Assembly (NCBI GenBank): GCA_964568075.1
Contig: CAZMOM010000007.1
Coordinates: 28,031-92,030, forward strand
Source of the DNA: MnTg04 sp964568075
Lineage (GTDB): Bacteria > Pseudomonadota > Gammaproteobacteria > Steroidobacterales > MnTg04
Length of the DNA: 64,000 nt
Reading direction: 5' to 3'
Under the pieces are notes generated by a model. That model saw only the letters and a list, made by a program, of their open reading frames with translations, did no database searches and was not told where the DNA came from. The position numbers and the translations under genes are program-made. Each line of letters begins with the position of its first letter. The first letter of the stretch is position 1. This document shows positions 1 through 9,536 of the stretch, in pieces.

Positions 1-124
1 TCGACGGGAAGGGATCCGGATTCGGAGCAACGCGGGGGTCATCACCTCTGCCGCTTCCTCCTGGCGGACTGCAGGCCGTGAGTAACACCAGCAGCGTAAT
101 TATCAGCGTCGTTTTATTCATCAT
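1..124 (-). CDS. N-terminal part of a lipoprotein, runs off the left edge
   Basis: Reading leftwards from ATG at 124 (a second ATG follows at 121), an open frame runs to the window edge without a stop. It encodes a basic start (MMNKTT), a hydrophobic stretch (LIITLLVLL) and a lipobox LTAC at about residues 15-18. A Ser/Gly/Pro-rich segment follows (SPPGGSGRGDDP), typical of a linker after a lipidated cysteine. I infer a lipid-anchored envelope protein. Only about 41 residues are visible, so the function cannot be named. It diverges from purT with a shared upstream region of about 160 bases. Confidence 0.6.
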   Translation of the reverse strand, partial: MMNKTTLIITLLVLLTACSPPGGSGRGDDPRVAPNPDPFPS

Positions 125-286
125 TGCCCCAATCTACGTCTTCTTCAGTTGGCCGGCCGGCCAAAAGGGCTTCGAATCGTAACACGGATTTCGGAACCTC
201 CGGCCAGTGGGCCGAAAACCTAATCTTGGACGGGGTTCGCCTCAATGATGCATTATCCGTCTGCAACCCGGTTTCCAGGAGTCCGG

Positions 287-1468
287 ATGACCACGATAGG
301 CACGCCGTTGACCAGCCAGGCGACACGATTGATGCTGCTGGGGTCCGGCGAACTCGGCAAAGAAGTCGCTATAGAAGCTCAGCGATTCGGTGTTGAAGTC
401 ATCGCAGTCGATCGCTACGCAAACGCACCCGCCATGCTGGTCGCTAACCGCAGTCACGTCATCGACATGCTGGATCCTGATGCATTGAGGGACGTCATCA
501 TGAGCGAGCAACCGGACTATGTGGTTCCGGAAATAGAAGCTATCGCTACGCCGGTCCTGCTGGAGCTTGAAAAGGAAGGATTCCACATTATCCCGACCGC
601 GATGGCCACATGTCTGACCATGGATCGGGAAGGCATACGTCGCCTTGCCGCGGAGACCCTGGGTATTGCAACTTCGCCATACCGTTTCGCCGATACAGAA
701 AAAGAATACCGGCAGGCGATCGGAGAAATTGGGATCCCCTGTGTCATCAAGCCCGTGATGAGTTCGTCGGGAAAAGGGCAAAGCACCGTCCGCAGCGAAT
801 CAGACATCGATAATGCATGGAAACATTCGCAGCACGGAGGGCGTACCGGTGCGGGGCGGGTCATAGTCGAAGGGTTTATAGATTTCGATTACGAAATAAC
901 GTTGTTAACGGTCCGCCATATTGGCGGCACCAGCTTCTGTGCCCCGGTTGGGCATATGCAGATCGATGGTGACTATCGCGAATCCTGGCAGCCACAAGAG
1001 ATGTCCGCTGCAGCGTTGAAAGAGGCGCAGGAAATTGCCTCGACGGTCACAGGGCAACTGGGCGGGCGAGGAATTTTTGGTGTTGAATTGTTCGTCAAAG
1101 GCGATCGAGTATTTTTTAGTGAAGTATCGCCACGGCCACACGACACTGGCATGGTAACGATGATTTCGCAGGACCTGTCGCAGTTCGCTCTGCACGTCAG
1201 GGCGGTACTCGGTCTGCCTGTTCCTGAGATTCGCCAGCACGGTCCGTCTGCGTCCTGCGTCATTCTCGCGGAAGGCGACTCGCATGGCGTGACTTATTCG
1301 GGATTCGACCCGGCTCTGGCACAACCCGACACAAAATTGCGTTTGTTTGGCAAACCCGAAGTCCATGGGAAACGCCGTATGGGCGTCGCGCTGGCACTGG
1401 ATGAGTCGATCGACAGCGCGAGAGAAAAGGCCCGCCATGTTTCTGCGGCGATCCGTCTGCAGTTGTGA
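287..1468 (+). CDS. purT: formate-dependent phosphoribosylglycinamide formyltransferase (GAR transformylase 2)
   Basis: PurT makes formyl-GAR from GAR, formate and ATP in the third step of purine synthesis, in the cytoplasm. The 393-residue product matches E. coli PurT (392) in length and throughout: LLGSGELGKEVAIEAQR near the N-terminus, the ATP-grasp stretch KPVMSSSGKGQS, then GAGRVIVEGFIDFDYEITLLTV, FGVELFV and the metal/ATP-binding EVSPRPHDTGMVT. An in-frame ATG lies upstream at 245, but ATG 287 has AGGAG at 277-281 and aligns with the E. coli start. It is a single gene, convergent with the RND permease 15 bases downstream. Complete, with no odd features. Confidence 0.95.
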   Translation: MTTIGTPLTSQATRLMLLGSGELGKEVAIEAQRFGVEVIAVDRYANAPAMLVANRSHVIDMLDPDALRDVIMSEQPDYVVPEIEAIATPVLLELEKEGFHIIPTAMATCLTMDREGIRRLAAETLGIATSPYRFADTEKEYRQAIGEIGIPCVIKPVMSSSGKGQSTVRSESDIDNAWKHSQHGGRTGAGRVIVEGFIDFDYEITLLTVRHIGGTSFCAPVGHMQIDGDYRESWQPQEMSAAALKEAQEIASTVTGQLGGRGIFGVELFVKGDRVFFSEVSPRPHDTGMVTMISQDLSQFALHVRAVLGLPVPEIRQHGPSASCVILAEGDSHGVTYSGFDPALAQPDTKLRLFGKPEVHGKRRMGVALALDESIDSAREKARHVSAAIRLQL

Positions 1469-1483
1469 AGCCATGGCAACCGA

Positions 1484-4400
1484 TCAGGCGTAATTGGCAA
1501 AACTGACTTTGAACAGCAGGCTGTACAAGACGGGTATGACGATCAACGTTAGCAAGGTCGCAAACAGCAGGCCAAAAATAATAGCTATCGCCAGTGGCTC
1601 CCACATCGGTCCACCGCCCAGCCATAACGGAATCATGCCGGCCACAGTCGTCGTCGTCGTCAGCAGGATGGGACGAATCCTCCGCTGAGCCGCGTTGACA
1701 ATTGCGTCCTGTGGAGTGTTGTTTGGGTCGGCTTCTTCCAGGCTTATGCGGTCAATCAACACGATAGCGTTATTGATCACAATACCTGCCAGAGAAATAA
1801 CACCAAGCAAGGTAATAAAACCAAAATAGGAACGTGCAACCAGCAGACCGATAATTACGCCAATAATCGACAAGGGAATCGTCATTAGAATAATCGCCGG
1901 CTTGCGCAGGGAATTAAACTGGCTAACCAGCAATATCAGGATTATCAAACCGGCGATTGGCAGTTTTTCATTGATCGACTGACTGGACTCCACGGATTTC
2001 TCCATGACACCGCCGAATTCCCAGCCAAAGCCAAATCCCCAGTCGGCCGATTCCTGGTCCAGCCAGGGTTCAATGGCCTGGTTGATCCCGGCTGCTGTAT
2101 ACCCTGGGTCTAGAAGAGACGATACCGTTACAGTCCGCAGGCGATCCCGCCTCCGGATTATTCCTGGCTCCCATATCATTTTCGCCTCGGCAACCTGACT
2201 CAGGGGAACCGACCTGCCGGTAGCCTGCGAGAAAACATTGATCGACTGCACCACACCCAGCTCGGTAGCCTGCGCGGCTCGCGAGCGCAAGACTATCGGT
2301 ATCAGCTTGTCTTCCTCCCGGTACTCAGCCACTTCGACACCCGACAGGAAGGTCTGTAGTGAGATCGCAATGTCCTGATGACTGACGCCCGCGAGCCTGG
2401 CGCGGGTTGCGTCAATCTCGACAACAATTTTCTTTATTCTCGCGCCCCAGTCATCGGAGATCTGCCGAGTTCCGGGAATTTCAGCCAGCTGGCGCCGGAC
2501 CTTATCCACGATCTCAAATAACTGATCGCTGTCCCTGCCCGATACTCTGATCTCAACCGGCGGCCAGGCAGGCGGCCCCAGCGGCAATGGCCGTACGGTT
2601 GGTTTTAGCCCGGGGAAATTGTTTTCGAGGAATTCCCGGATTGGCGGTATCAGTTGCGTCTCCAGAATATCCCTGCTGCTGGCATTGACGATGACGTAGG
2701 CGTACTCCGGTGTTGGCGGCTCGGGACGGTAGGAAAGAATGTACCTCGGTGCCCCTTCGCCGATAAACGCCCCCCAGTTAACGATGCCGGAACCGCCATT
2801 CTGGTCCGCCATCAGATTGTCGAACATGAATTGCTCCAGCGCGACGACTATTTCGTTGGTGGGTTCGATCGGACTACCGACCGGCAATTCGATTTCAATC
2901 GCCAGCGTCGGTCTGTCGTTCGCCGGGAAAAAGATATTTGGTAAAAATCTGAATCCCTGCAGGGCCAGGAAAAATACGCCACCGGCCGCCAGTAAAACCA
3001 GTGCCGGTCTCTTCAGCGCGTTTACGACGATCCCTCGGTAAACTGAGTAGAAGCGACTGGTATATTGCTCTCTTGACAGTTTTACTTTCATGAACACGAC
3101 GCAAAGCATCGGAATAATAGTCAACGCAATAATCCATGAGCACAGCAGAGTAACGGTTACGACCGTGAACAACGCCGCCGTGTACTCCCCGGCGTTTGAT
3201 TCCGCCAATCGAATCGGCAAAAAAGCCGCGGCTGTCGTCAATGAGGAAACCAGCAGGGGAATTCGCAGCTCGGTCGCCGAATCGATAGCTGCGCGCCTGG
3301 CTGGTTTGCCATTCGTCATCTGCACCATGATCGATTCCGCCATCACGATGGCGTTATCAACCAGCATCCCGAGTGAAATTATCAGGCCCGCCAGCGACAT
3401 CTGATGGAGACCGACATCCAGTAAGCCCATAAAAAAGATCGCAGCGAACATCGCGGATGGGATCAGCGTTGCGACTATTAAGCCGGTTCGCAAACCGAGA
3501 AAGAGCAGCATAACCACAGCAACCACAATGATCGCCTGCAAGAGATTATTGGCGAAGGCATCGATTTTTCTCTCGACATCACCGGCTTGAAATTGAATAA
3601 AGTCGAATTCCACGCCAACCGGGTAAACACTGTTTGCTCTGCGGATTACATCCTTGACGGCCTGACCAAGCTGCAAAATGTTGCCGCCTTCCCGCATCGA
3701 TATTGCCAGCCCCAGGCTGCTATCGCCGGCGCTACGCATCATGCTTCGCGGCGGATCGACGTACCCGCGATGGATCGTTACCAGATCCTCGAGCCTGACC
3801 AGGTCAGTTGTTCCCGGCAGATTGATGATGCTACGGCCGAGTTCGGAAAGTGCCTCGAAGTTGCCCGATGGCTCAAGAAAGATCCTTTCATATGGGGTGG
3901 AAAAATTACCGCCGGGCAAAATGATATTCCTCGACTCCAGAATCTGCTTGAGTTGCATCGGCGATAAACCGAGTTCTGCCAGTCGCGAATTGTTGAACTC
4001 GACAAAAACCTGCTCGGCTTGATCTCCATAAATCTCAACTTTGGCCACGTGTGTAATCAGCAGCAGTTCGTCCCTGACGTCATCGGCGATGGTTTTCAAC
4101 TCGCGGTAGTCAAAGCCGTCCCCGGTGATGGAAACGATTGTGCCGAACACGTCGCCGAATTCGTCATCAACGATTGGGCCAATCACATCTGCTGGCAACT
4201 GGGCCCGCGTATCCTCCACTTTTCGCCTGAGCTTGTCCCAGATTGGCTGGATATCCCTGTATTCATTTCGCAGGTTAACCATGATGACCGAAATGCCGGT
4301 TTTTGATCGGCTGGTAACAAAATCCAGCTCTGGAATCTCCTGGATGGCCTTTTCCAGCTTGTCGGTTACCAGATCCTCGACACGTTTCGGGCTGGCGCCC

Positions 4401-4555
4401 GGAAAAACGGTCCTTACTTGTGCGGTTCGGATCGTGAATCCCGGATCCTCGGCACGAGGCATTCGCGTATAAGTCATTGCTCCTGAAATCAGAACAACAA
4501 AAAGCAACGTCAGTGCGATGCGGTTCTTCTCGATCGCGAACTGCGTAATATTCAT
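1484..4555 (-). CDS. RND efflux pump inner-membrane transporter (AcrB/HAE1-like)
   Basis: Proton-driven transporter of a tripartite drug or envelope-stress efflux complex. The 1023 residues fit the family: a TM1-type N-terminus (FAIEKNRIALTLLFVVLISGAM), two large periplasmic loops and two blocks of membrane helices. The TM4 motif GMLVDNAIVMAE keeps one Asp of the AcrB D407/D408 pair, the other being Asn. The TM10 region reads GIVINNAIVLID, lacking the AcrB lysine, as in many non-Acr HAE1 proteins. It overlaps the upstream adaptor gene by 4 bases (ATGA), so translation is probably coupled. Third gene of the operon with the adaptor and the TolC fusion. The substrate cannot be inferred. Confidence 0.92.
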   Translation of the reverse strand: MNITQFAIEKNRIALTLLFVVLISGAMTYTRMPRAEDPGFTIRTAQVRTVFPGASPKRVEDLVTDKLEKAIQEIPELDFVTSRSKTGISVIMVNLRNEYRDIQPIWDKLRRKVEDTRAQLPADVIGPIVDDEFGDVFGTIVSITGDGFDYRELKTIADDVRDELLLITHVAKVEIYGDQAEQVFVEFNNSRLAELGLSPMQLKQILESRNIILPGGNFSTPYERIFLEPSGNFEALSELGRSIINLPGTTDLVRLEDLVTIHRGYVDPPRSMMRSAGDSSLGLAISMREGGNILQLGQAVKDVIRRANSVYPVGVEFDFIQFQAGDVERKIDAFANNLLQAIIVVAVVMLLFLGLRTGLIVATLIPSAMFAAIFFMGLLDVGLHQMSLAGLIISLGMLVDNAIVMAESIMVQMTNGKPARRAAIDSATELRIPLLVSSLTTAAAFLPIRLAESNAGEYTAALFTVVTVTLLCSWIIALTIIPMLCVVFMKVKLSREQYTSRFYSVYRGIVVNALKRPALVLLAAGGVFFLALQGFRFLPNIFFPANDRPTLAIEIELPVGSPIEPTNEIVVALEQFMFDNLMADQNGGSGIVNWGAFIGEGAPRYILSYRPEPPTPEYAYVIVNASSRDILETQLIPPIREFLENNFPGLKPTVRPLPLGPPAWPPVEIRVSGRDSDQLFEIVDKVRRQLAEIPGTRQISDDWGARIKKIVVEIDATRARLAGVSHQDIAISLQTFLSGVEVAEYREEDKLIPIVLRSRAAQATELGVVQSINVFSQATGRSVPLSQVAEAKMIWEPGIIRRRDRLRTVTVSSLLDPGYTAAGINQAIEPWLDQESADWGFGFGWEFGGVMEKSVESSQSINEKLPIAGLIILILLVSQFNSLRKPAIILMTIPLSIIGVIIGLLVARSYFGFITLLGVISLAGIVINNAIVLIDRISLEEADPNNTPQDAIVNAAQRRIRPILLTTTTTVAGMIPLWLGGGPMWEPLAIAIIFGLLFATLLTLIVIPVLYSLLFKVSFANYA

Positions 4556-5661
4556 TGCTGTTGTTCTTGTTTATTGCCGAGCAGGTGAACCCGCTGGCCA
4601 TTTGCGAGCCGCCTTACACCCGCTGTCGCAATTCGCTCGCCGGCAGCCAAACCATTGATGATTTCTATGCCCGAGCGGTCAAAATCGGCGGTCTGCACGG
4701 TTCGCCTTTTCGCAACATAGTGATCACCACTTTGTTCCAGTACAAAAACATAGTGGCCCTCACGATCCTGGCCTACCGCGACCAGCGGCACCAGGATTCT
4801 TGTACGAGAATCTGCGGTCGCTATTGTTATCCGCACATCCACAGCCATGCCGGCACGGACTTGCTCGCAGCCTTCGTTGATAGAGACAGTCACCGGAAAT
4901 GCGCTACTCATTCCCAAGGGCGCAACGCCAACTTCCTTCACAATGCCCGCAAAAACCTGATTGTCCAATGCGGAAATTACGATCTCTGCACTCATCCCAT
5001 TGATTATGCTGCCGATCATGGTCTCCGGTATCGAAACCGCGGCTTCGGCACAGCTTCCACAAGTCAATCGTATGACGGGCTGTCCGGGAGAGATATTTTC
5101 ATTTTCAATCGCAAATATTTCCGCGACGCTGCAAGCTTCCGGCGCAAGCAAACGTGTGTAAGACACCTGAAGCTGGGCTGCTTCAAGTTGCTGATTGGCC
5201 GCTCGCATCTGGGCGCTGGCAGACTCCGATGCCGCCCGCGCCGCATCGAGATCAGCCTTGGACGCATTGCGATTCTCATACAGGCCCCTGGTTCTTTCGT
5301 ACGTTGCTTCAGCGTTTCGCAGCCCGGCTCGTGCCTGGGCCAGACCGGCTACAGCTTCTTTTTCCATTACCTGGTAATCCTTGGGATCGATACGCGACAG
5401 CAGTTCTCCGGCCACGACCGCATCGCCAACGTCAACCAGGTTTTCGGTAATGTTTCCCGCAACCCTGAAACTCAGTGTGCTGTCGAGCTCCGCTCGCGTG
5501 CTTCCCGAAAAAGTATGAATGGATTCTGCTCCGCTCGTCTTAACGACCATTGATCTGACAGGTCTTAACTCGACGGTCAGCTCGGGTTCAGGACCGCCAC
5601 AAGATGCCACACATATAGCCGTTATAATCCAGGTGGAAATACGCGATACTTGTTTGTTCAA
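4552..5661 (-). CDS. RND efflux periplasmic adaptor lipoprotein (HlyD/MFP family)
   Basis: Membrane-fusion protein linking the RND transporter to the outer-membrane channel. I place the start at TTG 5661, with GGGAG 7 bases upstream, giving 369 residues; upstream extension would run into the previous gene. The N-terminus has a signal and lipobox (IICVASCGG-like, Cys about residue 20). It is followed by the half-lipoyl/barrel segment (LSFRVAGNITENLVDVGDAV), a coiled-coil hairpin rich in Ala, Glu and Arg (about 80-150), the second lipoyl half and the beta-barrel and membrane-proximal domains. Its stop overlaps the transporter start. The family is clear; the TTG start is inference. Confidence 0.88.
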   Translation of the reverse strand: MNKQVSRISTWIITAICVASCGGPEPELTVELRPVRSMVVKTSGAESIHTFSGSTRAELDSTLSFRVAGNITENLVDVGDAVVAGELLSRIDPKDYQVMEKEAVAGLAQARAGLRNAEATYERTRGLYENRNASKADLDAARAASESASAQMRAANQQLEAAQLQVSYTRLLAPEACSVAEIFAIENENISPGQPVIRLTCGSCAEAAVSIPETMIGSIINGMSAEIVISALDNQVFAGIVKEVGVAPLGMSSAFPVTVSINEGCEQVRAGMAVDVRITIATADSRTRILVPLVAVGQDREGHYVFVLEQSGDHYVAKRRTVQTADFDRSGIEIINGLAAGERIATAGVRRLANGQRVHLLGNKQEQQQ

Positions 5662-5690
5662 GGTTGATCTCCCTGCATTTTTCCTGGCGC

Positions 5691-8075
5691 CTAGGATGAG
5701 CCGGTTACGCTCAAAGGCGCCACGCCTTGTTCGAGGTAAAAATGACTCAACTCCTGCAGCCATTCCTCCCAGGCCAGCGGATCCATAATGAGTTCAAAAT
5801 GCGATTGTCCTCGCAACAGTTTCATGTAGTCGGCAAAAAACTGATAAACCGATACGGCTGCATCAAGATCTGCTGAAAGCGCGGTGTTTTGTGCATCGAT
5901 CAGATCGGTAATCGAAACCGCACCCTGAGAATAAGAGTCGGTGACCAACTCAAGACTGGCTCTGCCGGCATCTGCGGCGTTGCGCGACAATTCGATCGTT
6001 GCGTAGGACCGTCTGGCCAGTTGCAAAGCGACCCGCACCCTTGCCTCTACCAGCTCTGCAACAGCGTCCTCCTGTACCTTGAGTTTTCGCGCCGCATGTC
6101 GCGACTGTGCCAACGTAGCCTTCCGCGCGCCGCCGGAAAAGATCGGCAGCCTGGCTTCAAAAAGTACGGTCCAGTTGTCGTCCGTCCTTGTAATACCCAG
6201 TGGGTTGGCTCCGAGGTTATCCGCACCAACACCACCACGGTCGAGCACATGCCCCGACTGCCCTTTTAAAACAATATCGGGCACATAAAAATCTCTTTTG
6301 TCAGCCAGAACCTGTCTCTCCTGTGCACGCACCAGGTTATTGGCTGCCTGTATCTCCGGCGAATTTTCGAGGGCTTTCTTTACAACAAACTTCTGAAAAA
6401 CGTCCCAAACGGCGGGATTACCGACAAACGCCTGAAATCTTTCGTCCTGCACTTTTTTCATCAATTGTTCGAGGCCTGGATCACCCGTGATATATGCGTT
6501 GTCTTGCGGCAGGTTTAGTGCGCGACTCAGTTCGATCGTTGCTGTGCGTCTGTTGGCTTCCGCGTCCAGCAGATTTTGCATATCGGCGGCGATCTGGCTC
6601 TCCCAGCGTAATACGTCCGACCGGCCCGAAAAACCTATCGCCGCCCTGGCCTTTGCCAATTCAAGGTGCAAACGCGTCACATCGAGATTAGACCGCCTCA
6701 CCCTTTCTATGGCATTGGCGCTCAGCAGTTCGAGATAACGGATTGCGCCGGTCTGCAGCGTATCGAAAGCCCTGGCCCGGAAAACCAGGTCGCTGGATTC
6801 TCTGAGGTATTTTGCTATCGCCAGAACGGCGCGGCTGTCGTCTGAGTAAATAAGCTGCGATATCTCCAGGTCGGCGCGCAGGGTCTTTTCGGATTGAAAC
6901 ACCGAATTCGCCTGTTCTTCGTTAACCTGCGCAGCTGTCGCTGACAGCGTAAGTTGTGGCCGCAGCGCCCCCCTGGCTCTTCTGACCTGCTCTTTCGCAA
7001 CATCGATATCAAACCGTGCCGCCTTCAGATCAAGGTTGTTGCGCACCGCCAGCTGCATCGCGCCCAGCAGCGAGAGTGGCCTGGCCTCATCGTACTCGCT
7101 ATCGAAGAGTTTCTCGGCTCCAGCCAGCACCGACCATCGTGGCAATACGCCGATAGCCCTCGCGGTAGCCATATTGATGACTAACCTGGACGTCTCGATA
7201 TCGGGTGTTGTCGGTACCGGATCTTCTTCCTTCAGCAACAAAGCCTGTAGTGTCAGAGCGATCCGACGGGCGAGCCGCGCGTGGTCGGTGGCCAGGCCGC
7301 CCGCCGACATCATAAAACCCATTTCAACTTCAAATTTTCCGAGTAATGAATAGCTCGGCAATTTTTTCTCGATCAGACGCGCCGCCAGATATCTCATTTG
7401 CTGATCGTTCAAACGGAACAAAGGCGCCAGATAAATCATGTCGGCGCTCTCCGGTATGCTGTCGATCATCTGGTCTACGGTGTCGTCAACCGGAATGATG
7501 CTGATCTGTATCGCCGGGTCCTTCGCCAGTTCATCGGCCAACTCCCTGATGGCAGGAACGCCATCCAGGGTTAATCTCTGAACCAGTATGGCGATATGCG
7601 TGAACGGCACGGCGTCTCTTATCCGCGCGATATCGTCCTCGACGCTATGAAAACTACTGAGGTAAATAAAATTCCTGTTAACCGCGGTCTTTACCTCAGC
7701 GAAACCCTGAAGCTCTGCATTGATCACGATAGGAGCGATCACGGGCTTTGCCAGGGCATCCAATTGCCCAGCGATGTGCGATGCCACGACGCCATTGGCA
7801 ATAATGATTTCTACCTCCGGATCGCTCAGCAGCGCGAACAACGCAGACCTGACACCTGCCACCGACCAGCCGCCGTTGATTTGCTTGGTCTCGGGCATCA
7901 GCACGGTGAATTCCGGCTCCATGAGGCTGTCGAACTCCGTTCTTAGCAGGTCGACTGGAATTACCGACCGTGACTGCAATCCGTCCTGCAATACGCCGAC
8001 CACTACGTCTCGGCCCCAGGCGCCGTTGGCGAACAGACACAGGAAAATACTGAGTGCAATGGTTCTGCGTGTCAT
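5691..8075 (-). CDS. TolC-family outer-membrane protein fused to an N-terminal ABC solute-binding-like domain
   Basis: First gene of the RND operon. At 794 residues it is far longer than ordinary TolC proteins (about 430-490). After a signal peptide (LFANGAWG) residues about 22-320 look like a type I periplasmic-binding fold of the ABC_sub_bind kind: VVVGVLQDGLQSRS, EVEIIIANGVVASHIAGQL, KPVIAPIVI, then alternating strands and helices. Residues about 335-780 are a standard outer-membrane efflux protein: LSLLGAMQLAVRNNLDLKAARFDIDVAKEQVRRARGALRP, a second repeat with SPEIQAANNLVRAQERQV, and SYSQGAVSITDLIDAQNT. The frame is continuous with no internal stop. The family assignment of the N-domain is less sure than that of the C-domain. 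Confidence 0.85.
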   Translation of the reverse strand: MTRRTIALSIFLCLFANGAWGRDVVVGVLQDGLQSRSVIPVDLLRTEFDSLMEPEFTVLMPETKQINGGWSVAGVRSALFALLSDPEVEIIIANGVVASHIAGQLDALAKPVIAPIVINAELQGFAEVKTAVNRNFIYLSSFHSVEDDIARIRDAVPFTHIAILVQRLTLDGVPAIRELADELAKDPAIQISIIPVDDTVDQMIDSIPESADMIYLAPLFRLNDQQMRYLAARLIEKKLPSYSLLGKFEVEMGFMMSAGGLATDHARLARRIALTLQALLLKEEDPVPTTPDIETSRLVINMATARAIGVLPRWSVLAGAEKLFDSEYDEARPLSLLGAMQLAVRNNLDLKAARFDIDVAKEQVRRARGALRPQLTLSATAAQVNEEQANSVFQSEKTLRADLEISQLIYSDDSRAVLAIAKYLRESSDLVFRARAFDTLQTGAIRYLELLSANAIERVRRSNLDVTRLHLELAKARAAIGFSGRSDVLRWESQIAADMQNLLDAEANRRTATIELSRALNLPQDNAYITGDPGLEQLMKKVQDERFQAFVGNPAVWDVFQKFVVKKALENSPEIQAANNLVRAQERQVLADKRDFYVPDIVLKGQSGHVLDRGGVGADNLGANPLGITRTDDNWTVLFEARLPIFSGGARKATLAQSRHAARKLKVQEDAVAELVEARVRVALQLARRSYATIELSRNAADAGRASLELVTDSYSQGAVSITDLIDAQNTALSADLDAAVSVYQFFADYMKLLRGQSHFELIMDPLAWEEWLQELSHFYLEQGVAPLSVTGSS

Positions 8076-8156
8076 TGGGGTCGGTCTCGTGATTCCGGCT
8101 TAAGCCGCGGACTATTGTACATTTTCCGATGCTTTTCCGTAGCATGGCACGGAAAC

Positions 8157-8191
8157 AAAAAAAGGCGGTTACCAGATTCCTGGTAACCGCC
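8157..8191 (-). terminator. intrinsic terminator after the DUF4097 gene
   Basis: A perfect 12-bp stem lies at 8164-8175 and 8180-8191 (arm GGCGGTTACCAG) with a 4-base loop. Read on the minus strand it is followed by a run of seven T (8157-8163). It lies 40 bases beyond the stop of the DUF4097 gene and before the start of the RND operon, so it separates the two transcription units. Confidence 0.9.
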
Positions 8192-8231
8192 ATCAGCCTA
8201 AGGGAAATTTAGGTTGAGTATTGCAAATTCA

Positions 8232-9425
8232 TTATTTAAGACTGACGGTGACGCTACCCGAGCCGGTATCGATAACGCCCGTTCCACCGCCCTGACCCAG
8301 CGTAGCCTCGAACCAGCCGTCTCCGCTTCGAACCTCACTCAGACCCGGCAAATCGATATTGATACCACCCGATCCAGTCTCGATCCGCAAAGTCATATCG
8401 GGCAATTCGGATATCTTGACCGATACGCCACCACTGCCAGAATCGAGACGCAAGCGGTGAACCGCCGACAAGTTACCTTCGATCCGGATGCTGCCGCTGC
8501 CAGTATCCACGTCGAGCAGTTTGCCGGCTTGAAAATTTCGGGCAATCAAGCCGCCTGATCCGGTGTCAACCCTGAGTGATCCGCTGACGTTCTCGAGCAC
8601 CACCAAACCGGAGCCTGTATCGGCAAAAATCTCCCCGGCGATAACGTCTGTCAGTTCGATGGAACCAGAGCCCGTGTCGGCATGCACGTTTCCCGAAACA
8701 TGGCTTATCGTTACTGAGCCCGAACCGGTATCGGCTTCGACATCGCCGGCACTGTCGCTGATCCGTACGGCGCCTGAGCCGGTGTCGGCGAGCATGTCTC
8801 CTTCGTGACCGCTGATGGTGATTCGCCCGGACCCGGTGTCGGCACGCACGGAACCGTGACCGCCTTCGAGGCTGATCGCACCAGAGCCCGTATCCAGGTT
8901 GAGTGCCGCATCAATGTCGCTGCCGTCGATCGGGCCAACCCGGTTATTAACCTTTAGCTTACTTCCGGCCGGCACCTTGATCAGCAAGTCGACATGCACA
9001 TCGAGCGATTTGTGTCTCGTGTTGCTGCGGACCGAAACCTTGTGTCGTTGATATCGCGTGGACGTAGATTGGCGTCCACGGCCATTGCTGTCGGAATAGG
9101 TGTATTTGCGATATTCATCAACCGGGTACATCACCTGGAAATGGTGCCTGCCGCCTTTCCTGACCGAATCAAAACCAATCAGATCGGCGATCTCCGCCGC
9201 GCTTAGCCCCGCGCTGTCATCCGCAATGACGATGGCCTGAATTTCAAATTTGTCCCCCGCGGCGGCGCCGAGACTCACCGATCCAGCCAGGTTGTCGATT
9301 TCAAGTACATCGTTATCGATACTGAACTCTTTCCTTTTTTCTACTTCGGCAGCCAGGACATCGCCCGAAAAGGCGAGAAACAAAGCTACTAACGCCACGT
9401 TTAGACTGAATCTTGGTAATTTCAT
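8232..9425 (-). CDS. exported DUF4097-type beta-strand repeat protein with DTGSG motifs
   Basis: The 397-residue protein begins with a signal peptide (MKLPRFSLNVALVALFLAFSG, cleavage near VLA-AE). From about residue 165 it becomes a regular repeat of about 18-22 residues, each carrying DTGSG followed by alternating hydrophobic residues such as SVTISHVSGNVHA. I count nine exact DTGSG plus DSGSG and ETGSG variants. This is the pattern of DUF4097/head-GIN adhesin-like proteins, predicted to form a right-handed beta structure. The role is unknown. It lies 111 bases downstream of the GntR-ABC operon on the same strand, and such proteins are often seen next to YtrA-type ABC exporters, so an envelope-stress link is plausible but inferred. 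Confidence 0.8.
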   Translation of the reverse strand: MKLPRFSLNVALVALFLAFSGDVLAAEVEKRKEFSIDNDVLEIDNLAGSVSLGAAAGDKFEIQAIVIADDSAGLSAAEIADLIGFDSVRKGGRHHFQVMYPVDEYRKYTYSDSNGRGRQSTSTRYQRHKVSVRSNTRHKSLDVHVDLLIKVPAGSKLKVNNRVGPIDGSDIDAALNLDTGSGAISLEGGHGSVRADTGSGRITISGHEGDMLADTGSGAVRISDSAGDVEADTGSGSVTISHVSGNVHADTGSGSIELTDVIAGEIFADTGSGLVVLENVSGSLRVDTGSGGLIARNFQAGKLLDVDTGSGSIRIEGNLSAVHRLRLDSGSGGVSVKISELPDMTLRIETGSGGINIDLPGLSEVRSGDGWFEATLGQGGGTGVIDTGSGSVTVSLK

Positions 9426-9536
9426 TTCCGATCTCCGGATTTTTCAAGCGCGATTAAGTCGGTAATTTTATGATGCCTGCAAACGAAGCCAGGTTTAAAC
9501 CCTGACCAATCAAAGGGGTTTTTTGCACATATGGAA

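Noticed and set aside
2004..8103. Many open frames opposite the RND and TolC genes
   Set aside because: They are antisense shadows of GC-biased coding sequence; none has family motifs or a supported start.
9485..9530. AAACCCT...AGGGGTTTTTT hairpin as a terminator
   Set aside because: The T-run would serve rightward transcription, but no rightward gene lies upstream; on the leftward strand no T-run follows the hairpin.
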